Shown here in pieces: positions 16,921-25,459 of a stretch of 64,000 nucleotides of DNA (positions are counted from its first letter, which is position 1; each line of letters opens with the position of its first letter). The stretch lies in assembly GCF_003219815.1 (NCBI RefSeq), contig NZ_QJVD01000006.1, forward strand, positions 153,888-217,887. The letters are read 5' to 3'. The DNA comes from Arthrobacter livingstonensis (lineage in GTDB: Bacteria; Actinomycetota; Actinomycetes; Actinomycetales; Micrococcaceae). The notes below the pieces were generated by a model, which did not search any database, was not told the DNA's origin, and saw only the letters and a list, made by a program, of their open reading frames with translations. Made by a program: the position numbers and the translations under genes.

Positions 16921-19287
16921 ATGGCATTGATCAGCTCCGACCGCCAGCGCTTTCCCTGCGATCCCTGGAAGCTTGTGGAGGCGTCCCACCGGCCGGACGA
17001 CGACGGCACACTGGAAACGCTGATGGCGCTGGGCAACGGGCATCTGGGAACCCGCGGTTCACATGCCTTTTCCGGCCCCGGGGTGCTGCCGGGCACGTTC
17101 ATCAATGGCTTTTATGAAACCTGGGACATCCAACACGCCGAGAACGCCTTTGGCTTTGCCCGGACGGGCCAGCGCATTGTCTACGTCCCGGACGCCAGCA
17201 ATTTCACTGTCATCATCGACGGTGAACACCTCCAGCTGGCCGAGTCCACGGTCCTGGACTACCGGCAGAGCATTGACTTCGCCACCGGAGTCCACGAATC
17301 CGCCATTGTTTGGGAGGCCCGCTCCGGTGCCAAGGTCACCACAGTGTTGCGGCGCGCCGTTGGCTTTCAATCCCGGGGATCCCTGGGCATTGAACTGACG
17401 ATCTTGGCGGACCAGGAGGTCTATGTCGACGTGACGAGCGCTGTCGTGGATCGGCAGGACCAGCCTGCCACCGAGCCGTCCCTCAACGATCCCCGAAGGC
17501 CCGGCCGCCACGCGGACAGGATCCTGCAGCCGCTCTACCTGGAAGGGTCCGGCGGCGCCCTGGACTTGGCGTGGGAGACGGCATCCTCGCACCAGCGCGT
17601 GGCCTTGGCCGTCCGCCACCAGATCAATTCGGAGGAGCAGCCGTTTGAGACCCTGGTGGCCGAAGACGTTTCCACTGTCCGCTACGTCCTGGCCCTCGAG
17701 GAAGGCGGGACGTTCCGGCTGGAAAAGTCCGTGAGCTATGCGGTGGGCGGGGAAAGCAACGCTGAAGACCGGGGAGAGGTGCTTGCCGCCGAAGCAGGGG
17801 CCGCGCTGCTGGACGTCGAGGCCATCTTCGCCGACAGCGCCGACCATTACCGCCGCTACTGGGACGTGGCGGACATTGTCATCGGCGGCCAGCCGGAGTT
17901 GCAGCAGGCGGTTCGCTGGAACCTGTTCCAGCTGGCCCAGGCCACCGCGCGGGCCGGCGTCTCCGGCATCCCGGCCAAGGGCGTCACAGGTGCCGGGTAT
18001 GAGGGCCACTATTTCTGGGACCAGGAAATTTATCTCCTGCCATACCTGACTTATACGAACCCGTTGGCGGCCCGGCAGGTCCTTGAATCGCGCCACCAGA
18101 TGCTCCCCACGGCACGCCGCCGTGCCGCCGAACTCAGCGTGGACGGGGCATTGTTCGCCTGGCGGACCATCAACGGGCTGGAGGCCAGTGCCTACTATGC
18201 TGCCGGGACGGCGCAGTTCCACATCGCCGCCGCCATTGCCTTTGCCGCCAACCGCTACGAGTGGGCCACGGAAGATCCCGCCTTTCGCGACGAAATCGGC
18301 GCGGACCTGCTCATTGAGACGGCCCGCATGTGGGCGTCCCTGGGCTTCTTCGGCAAGGACGGCATGTTCCACATCCATGGAGTCACCGGCCCCGACGAAT
18401 ACACGGCTGTGGTCAACGACAACCTGTACACGAACGTCATGGCCCGCTTCAACCTGCGCAAGGCGGCCGCCGTCCGGGGACGCCCAGACGTCACCGAGCG
18501 CGAGCAGCAGGTCTGGCAGCAGGCCGCAGACCGCATGTGCCTGCCCTACGACACGCACCTTGAGGTTTTCAGCCAGGACGCGGACTTCATGACCTTGGAG
18601 CCTTGGGACTGGACCACGCCCAGGGACAAGTATCCCCTGCTGCTGCACTTCCACCCGCTGGTGATCTACCGCCACCAGGTGCTCAAGCAGGCCGACACCG
18701 TGCTGGCGATGTTCCTGCAATGGCGGGACTTCACGCCTAAGGAAAAGCAGCGCGCGTTCGACTTCTACGATCCCATCACCACCGGGGATTCCACCCTGTC
18801 AGCCTGCGTGCAGGGCATCATGGCGGCGGAGGTGGGTTACGGCCAAACCGCGCTGAAGCACTTCACCGAGGCGGTCTTCATTGATCTCGACAACACCCAC
18901 GCCAACACCGTCGACGGGGTGCACATCGCCTCAGCTGGCGGGATCTGGAGTTCGCTGGTGTGCGGCTTCGCCGGCATGCGCGACCAGGCGGAGATGCTCC
19001 ACTTTGACCCGCGCCTGCCTGCCAACTGGGACAGCCTATCCTTCAAGCTGAACGTGCGCGGGGCCCTGCTGTCCGTGTCCCTGGCCTCCGATTCGATCAC
19101 CTTCAACCTGCAGGACGGCCACGAATTCGGACGGCTTGCCGTCGACGTTCGCGGCACCACGGTGCAGCTCAGCCCGGACGAGGACGTCAAGGTGGCCCTG
19201 GATCCGGCGCCCGTGGCAACGCGCGCCGTCTTCCCCAGTTCCTTCCCCACCACCGGCATCCCCATCATCGGAAAGGGGCTGTCCTAG
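16921..19287 (+). CDS. Glycoside hydrolase family 65 disaccharide phosphorylase
   Basis: A 788-residue protein with the GH65 architecture: N-terminal beta-sandwich (to about residue 270), linker, (alpha/alpha)6 catalytic barrel and C-terminal beta-sheet domain. Conserved parts include GNGHLGTRGSH near residue 40, GHYFWDQEIYLLPYLTYTNP near 365 and the catalytic acid Glu493 in HGVTGPDEYTAVVNDN. The family phosphorolyses maltose, trehalose, kojibiose or nigerose to glucose and beta-glucose-1-phosphate. AGGAG precedes the ATG. The gene follows the HAD mutase, so the pair forms a complete route. The exact disaccharide is not determinable here. Confidence 0.92.
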   Translation: MALISSDRQRFPCDPWKLVEASHRPDDDGTLETLMALGNGHLGTRGSHAFSGPGVLPGTFINGFYETWDIQHAENAFGFARTGQRIVYVPDASNFTVIIDGEHLQLAESTVLDYRQSIDFATGVHESAIVWEARSGAKVTTVLRRAVGFQSRGSLGIELTILADQEVYVDVTSAVVDRQDQPATEPSLNDPRRPGRHADRILQPLYLEGSGGALDLAWETASSHQRVALAVRHQINSEEQPFETLVAEDVSTVRYVLALEEGGTFRLEKSVSYAVGGESNAEDRGEVLAAEAGAALLDVEAIFADSADHYRRYWDVADIVIGGQPELQQAVRWNLFQLAQATARAGVSGIPAKGVTGAGYEGHYFWDQEIYLLPYLTYTNPLAARQVLESRHQMLPTARRRAAELSVDGALFAWRTINGLEASAYYAAGTAQFHIAAAIAFAANRYEWATEDPAFRDEIGADLLIETARMWASLGFFGKDGMFHIHGVTGPDEYTAVVNDNLYTNVMARFNLRKAAAVRGRPDVTEREQQVWQQAADRMCLPYDTHLEVFSQDADFMTLEPWDWTTPRDKYPLLLHFHPLVIYRHQVLKQADTVLAMFLQWRDFTPKEKQRAFDFYDPITTGDSTLSACVQGIMAAEVGYGQTALKHFTEAVFIDLDNTHANTVDGVHIASAGGIWSSLVCGFAGMRDQAEMLHFDPRLPANWDSLSFKLNVRGALLSVSLASDSITFNLQDGHEFGRLAVDVRGTTVQLSPDEDVKVALDPAPVATRAVFPSSFPTTGIPIIGKGLS

Positions 19288-19479
19288 GCGGCGGACACGG
19301 CATTCCTCCCCCGCGTCGAGAGTGCAGCTCAGCCGGCCCGCCAGAGCTGCACTGTCGGCGCGAGCAGGGATCCGCCGGCCCGCCGTTTCCGCGCCCTCAG
19401 GCGCTGATGGGCCCGTGTGGCAAGCTGGATGGTGCGGCACCGCCGCCGCACAGTCATTGTTTGCCGCCAGGAGCCCGCC

Positions 19480-20691
19480 ATGTCCCGTCCACTCACCGTC
19501 GCCGCCCGGGCACAGGTGCCGCCGTTCCAAGTCATGGACATCCTGGGCCGCGTTTCGCAGATGCGCGCCGCAGGGCGCGATGTCATTTCGCTGTGTGCCG
19601 GGGAGCCGGGAGGTGGTGCGCCGTCGGGGGTCTCCGCCGCGGCCGCTGCCATCCACGCGGCCGGAACCCCGCTGACCTACACTCCCGCGCTGGGCATCGC
19701 CGAACTCCGGGAGGCCATCGCCGGGCACTACCGGCGCTGGTACGGACTCGACATTCCGGCCCGAAACGTGGCAGTGACCACGGGGTCCTCCGGCGCGTTC
19801 CTGCTGACGTTCCTCTCAGCCTTCAATGCCGGCGACCGCGTGGCGCTGGCCCGGCCGGGCTATCCCGCCTACAAGAACATCCTGCGAGCTCTCGGGGTCG
19901 AGGTGGTGGAGCTGGACTGCGGCCCGAACACCCGTTTCCAGCCCACACCTGAACTGCTCGACGCGGCCGTCCGGACACACGGTCCGCTGGCCGGGCTGGT
20001 ACTCGCCTCCCCGGCCAATCCGACGGGCACGATGGTCTCGCGGGACGAGCTTTCGGCACTGACCCGATGGTGCGTGGATAATTCGGCGCGGCTCGTCAGC
20101 GACGAAATTTACCACGGGATCACCTATCCGGCCGCGGGTTCATCGGATCCCCAAGGGGTGTGTGCGTGGGAACTGCACCGGTCCGGCGTCGTGATCTCCA
20201 GTTTTTCCAAGTACTGGGGCATGACGGGATGGCGGCTGGGGTGGGCCCTGGTGCCGGACGACCTCATCGGAGTGGTCGACGCGCTCGCCGGGAACGTGGC
20301 GCTGTGCCCGCCGGCCCCGGCCCAGATGGCGGCCGTGGAGGCGTTCAGCAAGGAATCGTATGCCGAGGCGGATGCGGCCGTGGCGGAATTCGCCCGCACT
20401 CGCGCCTACGTGCTGGCGAACCTGGAACGGCTGGGCTGGGCCGATGCCGCCCCGGCCGACGGGGCGTTCTACTTGTACGCGAACCTTGGTGCGGCCATGG
20501 ACGGCTTTGCCGGCTCGGCCGCCTACTGTTCGGCGCTGCTGGAGGGAGCCGGTGTGGCGGTGGTGCCCGGCCAGGACTTCGACGCCGTAGGTGGCCGGGC
20601 CACGGTCAGGCTCAGTTTCGCGGCCGGGTATGACGCCGTCCGCGAGGGCCTGGAACGGATCGTCGCCTTCCAGACGCCCCAGACCGTGTGA
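19480..20691 (+). CDS. PLP-dependent class I/II aminotransferase
   Basis: A 403-residue fold-type I aminotransferase. The segment ISLCAGEPGGGAP resembles the aspartate aminotransferase I-gamma group. The substrate loop LASPANPTGTM, the PLP-contacting VSDEIYHGITY and the Schiff-base Lys in SSFSKYWGMTGWRLGW are all present, and the C-terminal Arg lies in VRLSFAAGYD. The ATG at 19480 has CAGGAG eight bases upstream; the open frame further upstream looks noncoding. The amino acid substrate cannot be assigned. Neighbours (GH65, purB) give no pathway hint. Confidence 0.88.
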   Translation: MSRPLTVAARAQVPPFQVMDILGRVSQMRAAGRDVISLCAGEPGGGAPSGVSAAAAAIHAAGTPLTYTPALGIAELREAIAGHYRRWYGLDIPARNVAVTTGSSGAFLLTFLSAFNAGDRVALARPGYPAYKNILRALGVEVVELDCGPNTRFQPTPELLDAAVRTHGPLAGLVLASPANPTGTMVSRDELSALTRWCVDNSARLVSDEIYHGITYPAAGSSDPQGVCAWELHRSGVVISSFSKYWGMTGWRLGWALVPDDLIGVVDALAGNVALCPPAPAQMAAVEAFSKESYAEADAAVAEFARTRAYVLANLERLGWADAAPADGAFYLYANLGAAMDGFAGSAAYCSALLEGAGVAVVPGQDFDAVGGRATVRLSFAAGYDAVREGLERIVAFQTPQTV

Positions 20692-20810
20692 GGACTGCGC
20701 GCTTATTCCTCCACAGATGGGGGAGTGGGGCGCGTGTTCCACAAAACGGTGCCATGCCCTTTTGCAGGCGCCCCTGCGTTGCCATTGTTGTTCCATGGAA
20801 AGGAAAACCC

Positions 20811-21275
20811 ATGGATGAATTTAGCGACCCCAACGATGACGGAACCGCGGAAGGTGAGGTGGATCGGCAGTTTTGGCAGCTGCCGAATTCGCTTGCGACC
20901 CCTTTTTACAACGAGTGCCTGGTGTGCTTCCTGGTTCGAGTCGTGCCCATGTTGGAGCCGGCGGGTTTCGCCATGACCCTTGTATTCCGGGAGACTAATG
21001 CTCCGCGTGCCACCAATCTTGGTCCCCGGTTACAGCAGTTGGGCATCCATGGTGACACGCAGCTCCTCCAGTGGGGTGTCGTGGCCAATGAGTCCTTCTG
21101 GGAGACAAGAACGCTGCGCCGATTGTGGAATTCCCCTGGGAGCACCGGATTGTCTCGGTGTCAGAAAAGGATCCACGCAACCTTGCGATTTGTGGTCTTG
21201 GCGGCGCGACCCGACGGCAGAACGTTTCGAGGACTGGCTGGATCGCAGATACTGAGACGGGCTTCACTGGTTTGA
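20811..21275 (+). CDS. Hypothetical protein, possibly frameshifted at its C-terminus
   Basis: A frame of 154 codons preceded by AAAGGAAAACCC before the ATG, a good ribosome site. The first 95 residues look like a real protein (MDEFSDPNDDGTAEGEV, then FYNECLVCFLVRVVPMLEPAGFAMTL). The Cys-x2-Cys and following Arg segment resemble DUF2695-type proteins (tentative). From about 21100 the frame loses coding character. Another frame reads ERCADCGIPLGAPDC and ends DPTAERFEDWLDRRY, and a third also stays open to 21343. A frameshift, real or from sequencing, is likely. The function is unknown. Confidence 0.5.
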   Translation: MDEFSDPNDDGTAEGEVDRQFWQLPNSLATPFYNECLVCFLVRVVPMLEPAGFAMTLVFRETNAPRATNLGPRLQQLGIHGDTQLLQWGVVANESFWETRTLRRLWNSPGSTGLSRCQKRIHATLRFVVLAARPDGRTFRGLAGSQILRRASLV

Positions 21276-21327
21276 TGATCAGCGGCACCCAAGCTGCGCT
21301 TCAAGCGCAAACCGGGTACCGCCGTAA

Positions 21328-22770
21328 CTACTTTTGCAGGTGATCCACCAGGGACTCGGCGATGCCGATGTACGTGCCCGGGGTCAGGGCCAGCAGGCGG
21401 TCCCTGGCGCCGTCGGACAGGCCCAGACCGGAGACAAATTCCTGCATGCGGGCGCCGTCCACGCGGTGGCCACGGGTCAGGTCCTTCAGGCGCTCGTAGG
21501 GGTCTTCCATGCCGGGAACCCCGGCGACGGCCTCGGCGCGCATGACCATCTGGATGGCCTCGGCCAGCACCTCCCAGTTGTGGTCCAGATCTTCGGCGAG
21601 CACGGCCTCGGCCGTGTCCAGCCGGCCCAGGCCGCCGAGAACGTTGTTGATGGCCAGCAGGGAGTGGCCGAAGGCGACGCTGATGTTGCGCTGGCTGGAG
21701 GAGTCGGTGAGGTCGCGCTGCCAGCGGCTGGTCACCAGAGTGGCGCCCAGGGTGTCCAGAAGGGCGTTGGAGATCTCCAGGTTCGCCTCGGCGTTTTCGA
21801 AACGGATGGGGTTGACCTTGTGCGGCATGGTGGAAGAGCCGGTGGCGCCCGGCACGGGGACCTGGGCAAAGTAGCCGATCGAGATGTAGCTCCACACGTC
21901 TGTGCACAGATTATGCAGGATGCGGTTGAAGCGGGCCATGTCGGCGTAAAGTTCAGCCTGCCAATCATGCGACTCGATTTGCGTGGTCAGCGGGTTCCAA
22001 GCCAGCCCCAGGGACTCCACGAAGCCGCGGGCGACATCCTGCCAGTTGGCGGACGGAACGGACGCGTAATGGGCAGAGTAAGTGCCGGTGGCGCCGTTGA
22101 TCTTGCCCAGGAATTCGGTGTTGGCGATGCGGTCCAGCTGGCGGGTCAGGCGATGGGCCGTGACGGCCAGTTCCTTGCCCAGCGTGGTGGGCGTGGCTGG
22201 CTGGCCGTGCGTGCGGGACAACATTGGCACGGCGCGGTTTTCCTGCGCCATTGCCGCGATCCTGGCCACGAGGGCCCGGGCTGCCGGGAGCCAGACGTCC
22301 TCCACAGCGCCCTTGATGCCGACGGCGTAGGAGAGGTTGTTGATGTCCTCGCTGGTGCAGCCAAAGTGGACCAGGGGCTTGAGGCGCTCCAGACCCAGGG
22401 CGGCCAGGCGGTTGCCGATGAAGTATTCCACGGCCTTGACGTCGTGGAAGGTGACCCTTTCAATCTCTGCCAGTTCGGTGATGGAATCGGCATCAAATTC
22501 GGTGACGATGCTGCGCAGCCCGGCCTGCTGTTCGGCGGTCAACGGCTCCGCGCCGGGCAGCACGTTGTTGCTGGTGAGGTGAATGAACCACTCCACCTCA
22601 ACACCCACGCGGTCGCGGTTCAGTGCTGCCTCGGAGAGGTAGTCCACCAGCGGCGCCACGGCTGCTGCGTAGCGTCCGTCGAGCGGGCCCAAGGCGATGC
22701 GATCTGGGGAGGCGGCCAGGGACAGGCGGCCGGAAGGGATATGGGCAAGGGCGGGGGCGGAATCAGACAT
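21328..22770 (-). CDS. purB: Adenylosuccinate lyase
   Basis: A 480-residue member of the fumarase/aspartase superfamily that acts twice in purine synthesis, cleaving SAICAR and adenylosuccinate with release of fumarate. Signature elements are HFGCTSEDINNLSYA, the catalytic-base region SRTHGQPATPTTLGKE and the mobile loop GATGSSTMPHKVNPIRFEN. The length fits the long E. coli-type PurB. It is a single gene with no purine biosynthesis partners in the window; the purine genes further along are catabolic. Confidence 0.96.
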   Translation of the reverse strand: MSDSAPALAHIPSGRLSLAASPDRIALGPLDGRYAAAVAPLVDYLSEAALNRDRVGVEVEWFIHLTSNNVLPGAEPLTAEQQAGLRSIVTEFDADSITELAEIERVTFHDVKAVEYFIGNRLAALGLERLKPLVHFGCTSEDINNLSYAVGIKGAVEDVWLPAARALVARIAAMAQENRAVPMLSRTHGQPATPTTLGKELAVTAHRLTRQLDRIANTEFLGKINGATGTYSAHYASVPSANWQDVARGFVESLGLAWNPLTTQIESHDWQAELYADMARFNRILHNLCTDVWSYISIGYFAQVPVPGATGSSTMPHKVNPIRFENAEANLEISNALLDTLGATLVTSRWQRDLTDSSSQRNISVAFGHSLLAINNVLGGLGRLDTAEAVLAEDLDHNWEVLAEAIQMVMRAEAVAGVPGMEDPYERLKDLTRGHRVDGARMQEFVSGLGLSDGARDRLLALTPGTYIGIAESLVDHLQK

Positions 22771-23002
22771 GGCCCAATTCTTTCATGAACCGCCGATTCT
22801 TCGTCCAGTGTGTCCCTGTTGCAATGTGGCCGCAGCGGCGGCCGGGCTGCTCGGCCGCGGGGTGAGGCCTGAACCGCCCGTCGGTCGCACTGCTTCCTGC
22901 ACAGCGCGGGTCAGCCAACGCCTTGTCCCCGATCCGCGGCGGGGGCATGGCGTCGGCATTTGGCGGTGCTTAGTGTCGGAGGATGAGGAAGGAAAACACC
23001 GC

Positions 23003-23395
23003 ATGGGCAACTCAATGACCGGACTGGCTGGGCAGGTCAGCGGGTCGGCGCAGCTGGCACCCCAGGTTCCGGCGGGGCCGTCGCCGGACGACGTGGACGT
23101 CGTCGGGCAGCGGGTGTGGGAAATCGCCCAGGAAATTGATGAGCTGCGGCGCGAACTTGCCAGCCTGCACGCCACCGAATGGCAGTCCGCCGCTGCGGAC
23201 GCCTTTCAGGACCGGCTGGCCGAACGCACCACCGCCTTGGCTGCCGTGGTGCAGGATGTACAAGCCGCCGCAATGGCAGTTGTCGCCTATGCGGCCAGCC
23301 TGCGCGCTGAAGCCACACTCCGCCCGGGCCCGGTGTTCGTTCCGCTCCCCGGGGCGGATTTTGGTGCTGGACCCGGCTCGGGAGCACAAGGCTAG
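23003..23395 (+). CDS. WXG100-like small helical protein
   Basis: A 130-residue protein predicted to be mostly helical, with a helix-turn-helix hairpin centred on HATEWQSAAADAFQDRL (Trp60). This matches the WXG100 pattern with Ser in place of Gly (W-x-S, then Ala-x-Ala-Phe), suggesting an ESX/type VII-associated protein. The N-terminal 30 residues and the C-terminal Pro/Gly tail are likely disordered. GGAAGG precedes the ATG by about nine bases. The stop is ten bases before the large hydrolase gene, so the two are almost certainly cotranscribed. No ESX core genes are in the window. Confidence 0.68.
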   Translation: MGNSMTGLAGQVSGSAQLAPQVPAGPSPDDVDVVGQRVWEIAQEIDELRRELASLHATEWQSAAADAFQDRLAERTTALAAVVQDVQAAAMAVVAYAASLRAEATLRPGPVFVPLPGADFGAGPGSGAQG

Positions 23396-23405
23396 GAGAG
23401 CTGCC

Positions 23406-24968
23406 ATGACACAGGACCACGAACCCGGGACATCGTTTACCACCACCGGCGGCGTTGGGTCCGTGCGCTACGTTCTGGGCGAGGTTTCCGCGGCCGGTGC
23501 CCGGCTTGGCCGCGTGGCATCCCGCCTGGAACCGCTGGTGGACCGACTGCAGTCCGAATGGGGGTTGCTGGGCTCGGCCACGGCCAACGCCCCCAACCAC
23601 CCCTATGCCGCGCTTGACGCCATGAGGGCGTGCGTATGGTCGTCCATGCGCGGTCAGGCCGAGGTCGCAGACCTCGCACGCCGAACAGCCGATGCCGCCA
23701 AAAACTACGACGCCGCCGAGGCGCACAACGCTGCCGCGGCAGCCCAGAAGGCCCGGCTGGGGGCACTCGCGGCGGGAATCCAAACCTGGACGCTCGGCCC
23801 CTTCTCCGCATTCAAATTCTGGGGTGACACTGCCGCCACCTGGTCACATGCCCGGGAATATGGCCTGCGCGACGCCACGGAGGACCTCTTGAACAAGGGC
23901 GGCGGCTACGCGGCCGGCGTGCTGGGGCCCGGATTGGGCCTCTTCTATCTTTTGACGCATGCCGGACTCCCGGATCAGGCAGGAGCTGGAACCGCGGCGG
24001 CAAATGGCGCCCGAAAGTTCTTTGACTGGGCCGGACTGTCCAAACCGGGACACCTCGAAATGAGAAAAGTTCCGGCCGGTGAGTGGAACGCACAGGCCGG
24101 GGACTGGCGCCCGGGCCACGCAGTCCCGGACCCTTCCGAAGCCGTGGAGATGGAGGTGGGTCCGCAGGTGGCAGGTCTGCTGGCCGGAAGCCAGGATGCC
24201 TACACGTACCCTCCCGGTTCCATCATTGTTGACCGCCTGGAACGGGCCGGCGGCTCTCATGCCTGGATTGTGCATTTGCCGGGCACCGAGGACTGGTCAC
24301 AGGTGGACAGCGAAAATCCGTGGGACCTCGAAGGGGACCTGGAAGGCATGACTTCCATGCAGCAGGCCCAGTTCAAGCAGCAACAAATTGTGGTGCAGGA
24401 GATGATGAAACAGGCACTCCAAGACGCAGGCGCGCTCCCCACAGAGGATGTGATGATCACCGGCCACAGCGGAGGGGGCATTCACGCGGCCGCAGCCGCT
24501 GCAAGCCCGGCTTTCCTGGCCCAGGTCAATGTTAAGATGATCATCATTGCCGGAGCCCCCGCCAAGAACCAGCCTGTTGCACCCGGCATCGACGTACTTG
24601 ACCTTGAAAACGAAAACGACATCGTCCCCGCGTTGGACTACGGCCCGCCGCCGGACTCAGCGAACTGGGTGACGGTGACATCCCACCGGCCCGGCGCCAC
24701 CGAAGGCGTGGGGCCGATCGGTACCATCAAGGACGCCCATGACCTGGGCAACTACATTGATGACGCCGCAGCGCTTGAGCGCAGCGATGACCCTGGCATC
24801 AAGGGCGCACGGGACGCAGCGGCAAAGTTCATGGGTGCCGGCGTGGGGAGTGTCGGGGCCATGCGCGTGGCCCGGACACTCTACCAGGGCCGCGACGTCA
24901 ATGACCCGAAGCCCGCAAAGCCCAAGCCCCCGACGAAGAAGGAAAGCACGTCGCCGGGATACCGGTGA
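23406..24968 (+). CDS. Large alpha/beta-hydrolase with WXG/LXG-like N-terminal helical domain
   Basis: A 520-residue protein. Residues 15-120 are helical with a WXG-like turn (QSEWGLLGS, Trp52) and a YDAAE sequence at 101-105 that fits the YxxxD/E type VII export signal. A Gly/Ala-rich hydrophobic stretch follows (170-185). The C-terminal half is an alpha/beta-hydrolase. Ser355 sits in ITGHSGGGIHAAA, Asp405 in ENENDIVPALD and His446 in IKDAHDLGNY, a plausible catalytic triad. AGGAG lies before the ATG. It follows a WXG100-like gene by ten bases. A secreted esterase or lipase effector is the best hypothesis; no immunity gene is obvious. Confidence 0.75.
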   Translation: MTQDHEPGTSFTTTGGVGSVRYVLGEVSAAGARLGRVASRLEPLVDRLQSEWGLLGSATANAPNHPYAALDAMRACVWSSMRGQAEVADLARRTADAAKNYDAAEAHNAAAAAQKARLGALAAGIQTWTLGPFSAFKFWGDTAATWSHAREYGLRDATEDLLNKGGGYAAGVLGPGLGLFYLLTHAGLPDQAGAGTAAANGARKFFDWAGLSKPGHLEMRKVPAGEWNAQAGDWRPGHAVPDPSEAVEMEVGPQVAGLLAGSQDAYTYPPGSIIVDRLERAGGSHAWIVHLPGTEDWSQVDSENPWDLEGDLEGMTSMQQAQFKQQQIVVQEMMKQALQDAGALPTEDVMITGHSGGGIHAAAAAASPAFLAQVNVKMIIIAGAPAKNQPVAPGIDVLDLENENDIVPALDYGPPPDSANWVTVTSHRPGATEGVGPIGTIKDAHDLGNYIDDAAALERSDDPGIKGARDAAAKFMGAGVGSVGAMRVARTLYQGRDVNDPKPAKPKPPTKKESTSPGYR

Positions 24969-24983
24969 TGCGGACGGGGCCGG

Positions 24984-25397
24984 CTACTGGCGTACGCGCG
25001 ACCTGGTCAGCCCGCTCATCAGCATCGAGACAACGCTGATGATCAGGGCCGCGAGGATGGCCGTCCAGAAGAAGTGGTCAATGGTGAAGTGCACCGGTGT
25101 GTAGGAACTCAGCCACGAGGTCAGCCACAGCATGGCCGCATTGATGATGATGGTGAACAGTCCCAGCGTCAAGATGGTGACGGGGAGCGCCAGCACCTTC
25201 ACGACCGGCTTCACCAGGGCGTTGACAACACCGAAAACCAGGCCGATGAAAATGAAGGCCAGCACCGTGTTGAGCGTTGCGTTGGACGTTTCCAGACCGC
25301 TGGTGCCGGTGGCCGTCACTGCCATGCCGGGAAGAATCCAGCCCGCAATCCACAGGGCAACAGCATTGACAAGCACCTGCAACACAATTCTCTTCAT
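24984..25397 (-). CDS. Phage holin family / four-helix membrane protein (PF04020-like)
   Basis: A 137-residue membrane protein with four hydrophobic segments (residues about 5-25, 44-62, 68-92 and 110-130). The pattern NALVKPVVKVLALPVTILTLGLFTIIINAAMLWL is characteristic of the widespread bacterial family annotated as phage holin family protein. Despite the name it occurs as a chromosomal gene in many actinobacteria and is not evidence of a prophage. It is convergent with the hydrolase gene, whose stop is 15 bases away. The function is unknown. Confidence 0.87.
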   Translation of the reverse strand: MKRIVLQVLVNAVALWIAGWILPGMAVTATGTSGLETSNATLNTVLAFIFIGLVFGVVNALVKPVVKVLALPVTILTLGLFTIIINAAMLWLTSWLSSYTPVHFTIDHFFWTAILAALIISVVSMLMSGLTRSRVRQ

Positions 25398-25459
25398 GCT
25401 GCCATGCTTTCACAGACCGCGTTCCGCTGGCAGCCCCCGCGCTGAATTAGGCTAGGGGC

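Noticed and set aside
24984-25397. Holin annotation as evidence of a prophage
   Set aside because: The four-helix family is a common chromosomal family, and no phage structural, integrase or lysis genes are nearby.
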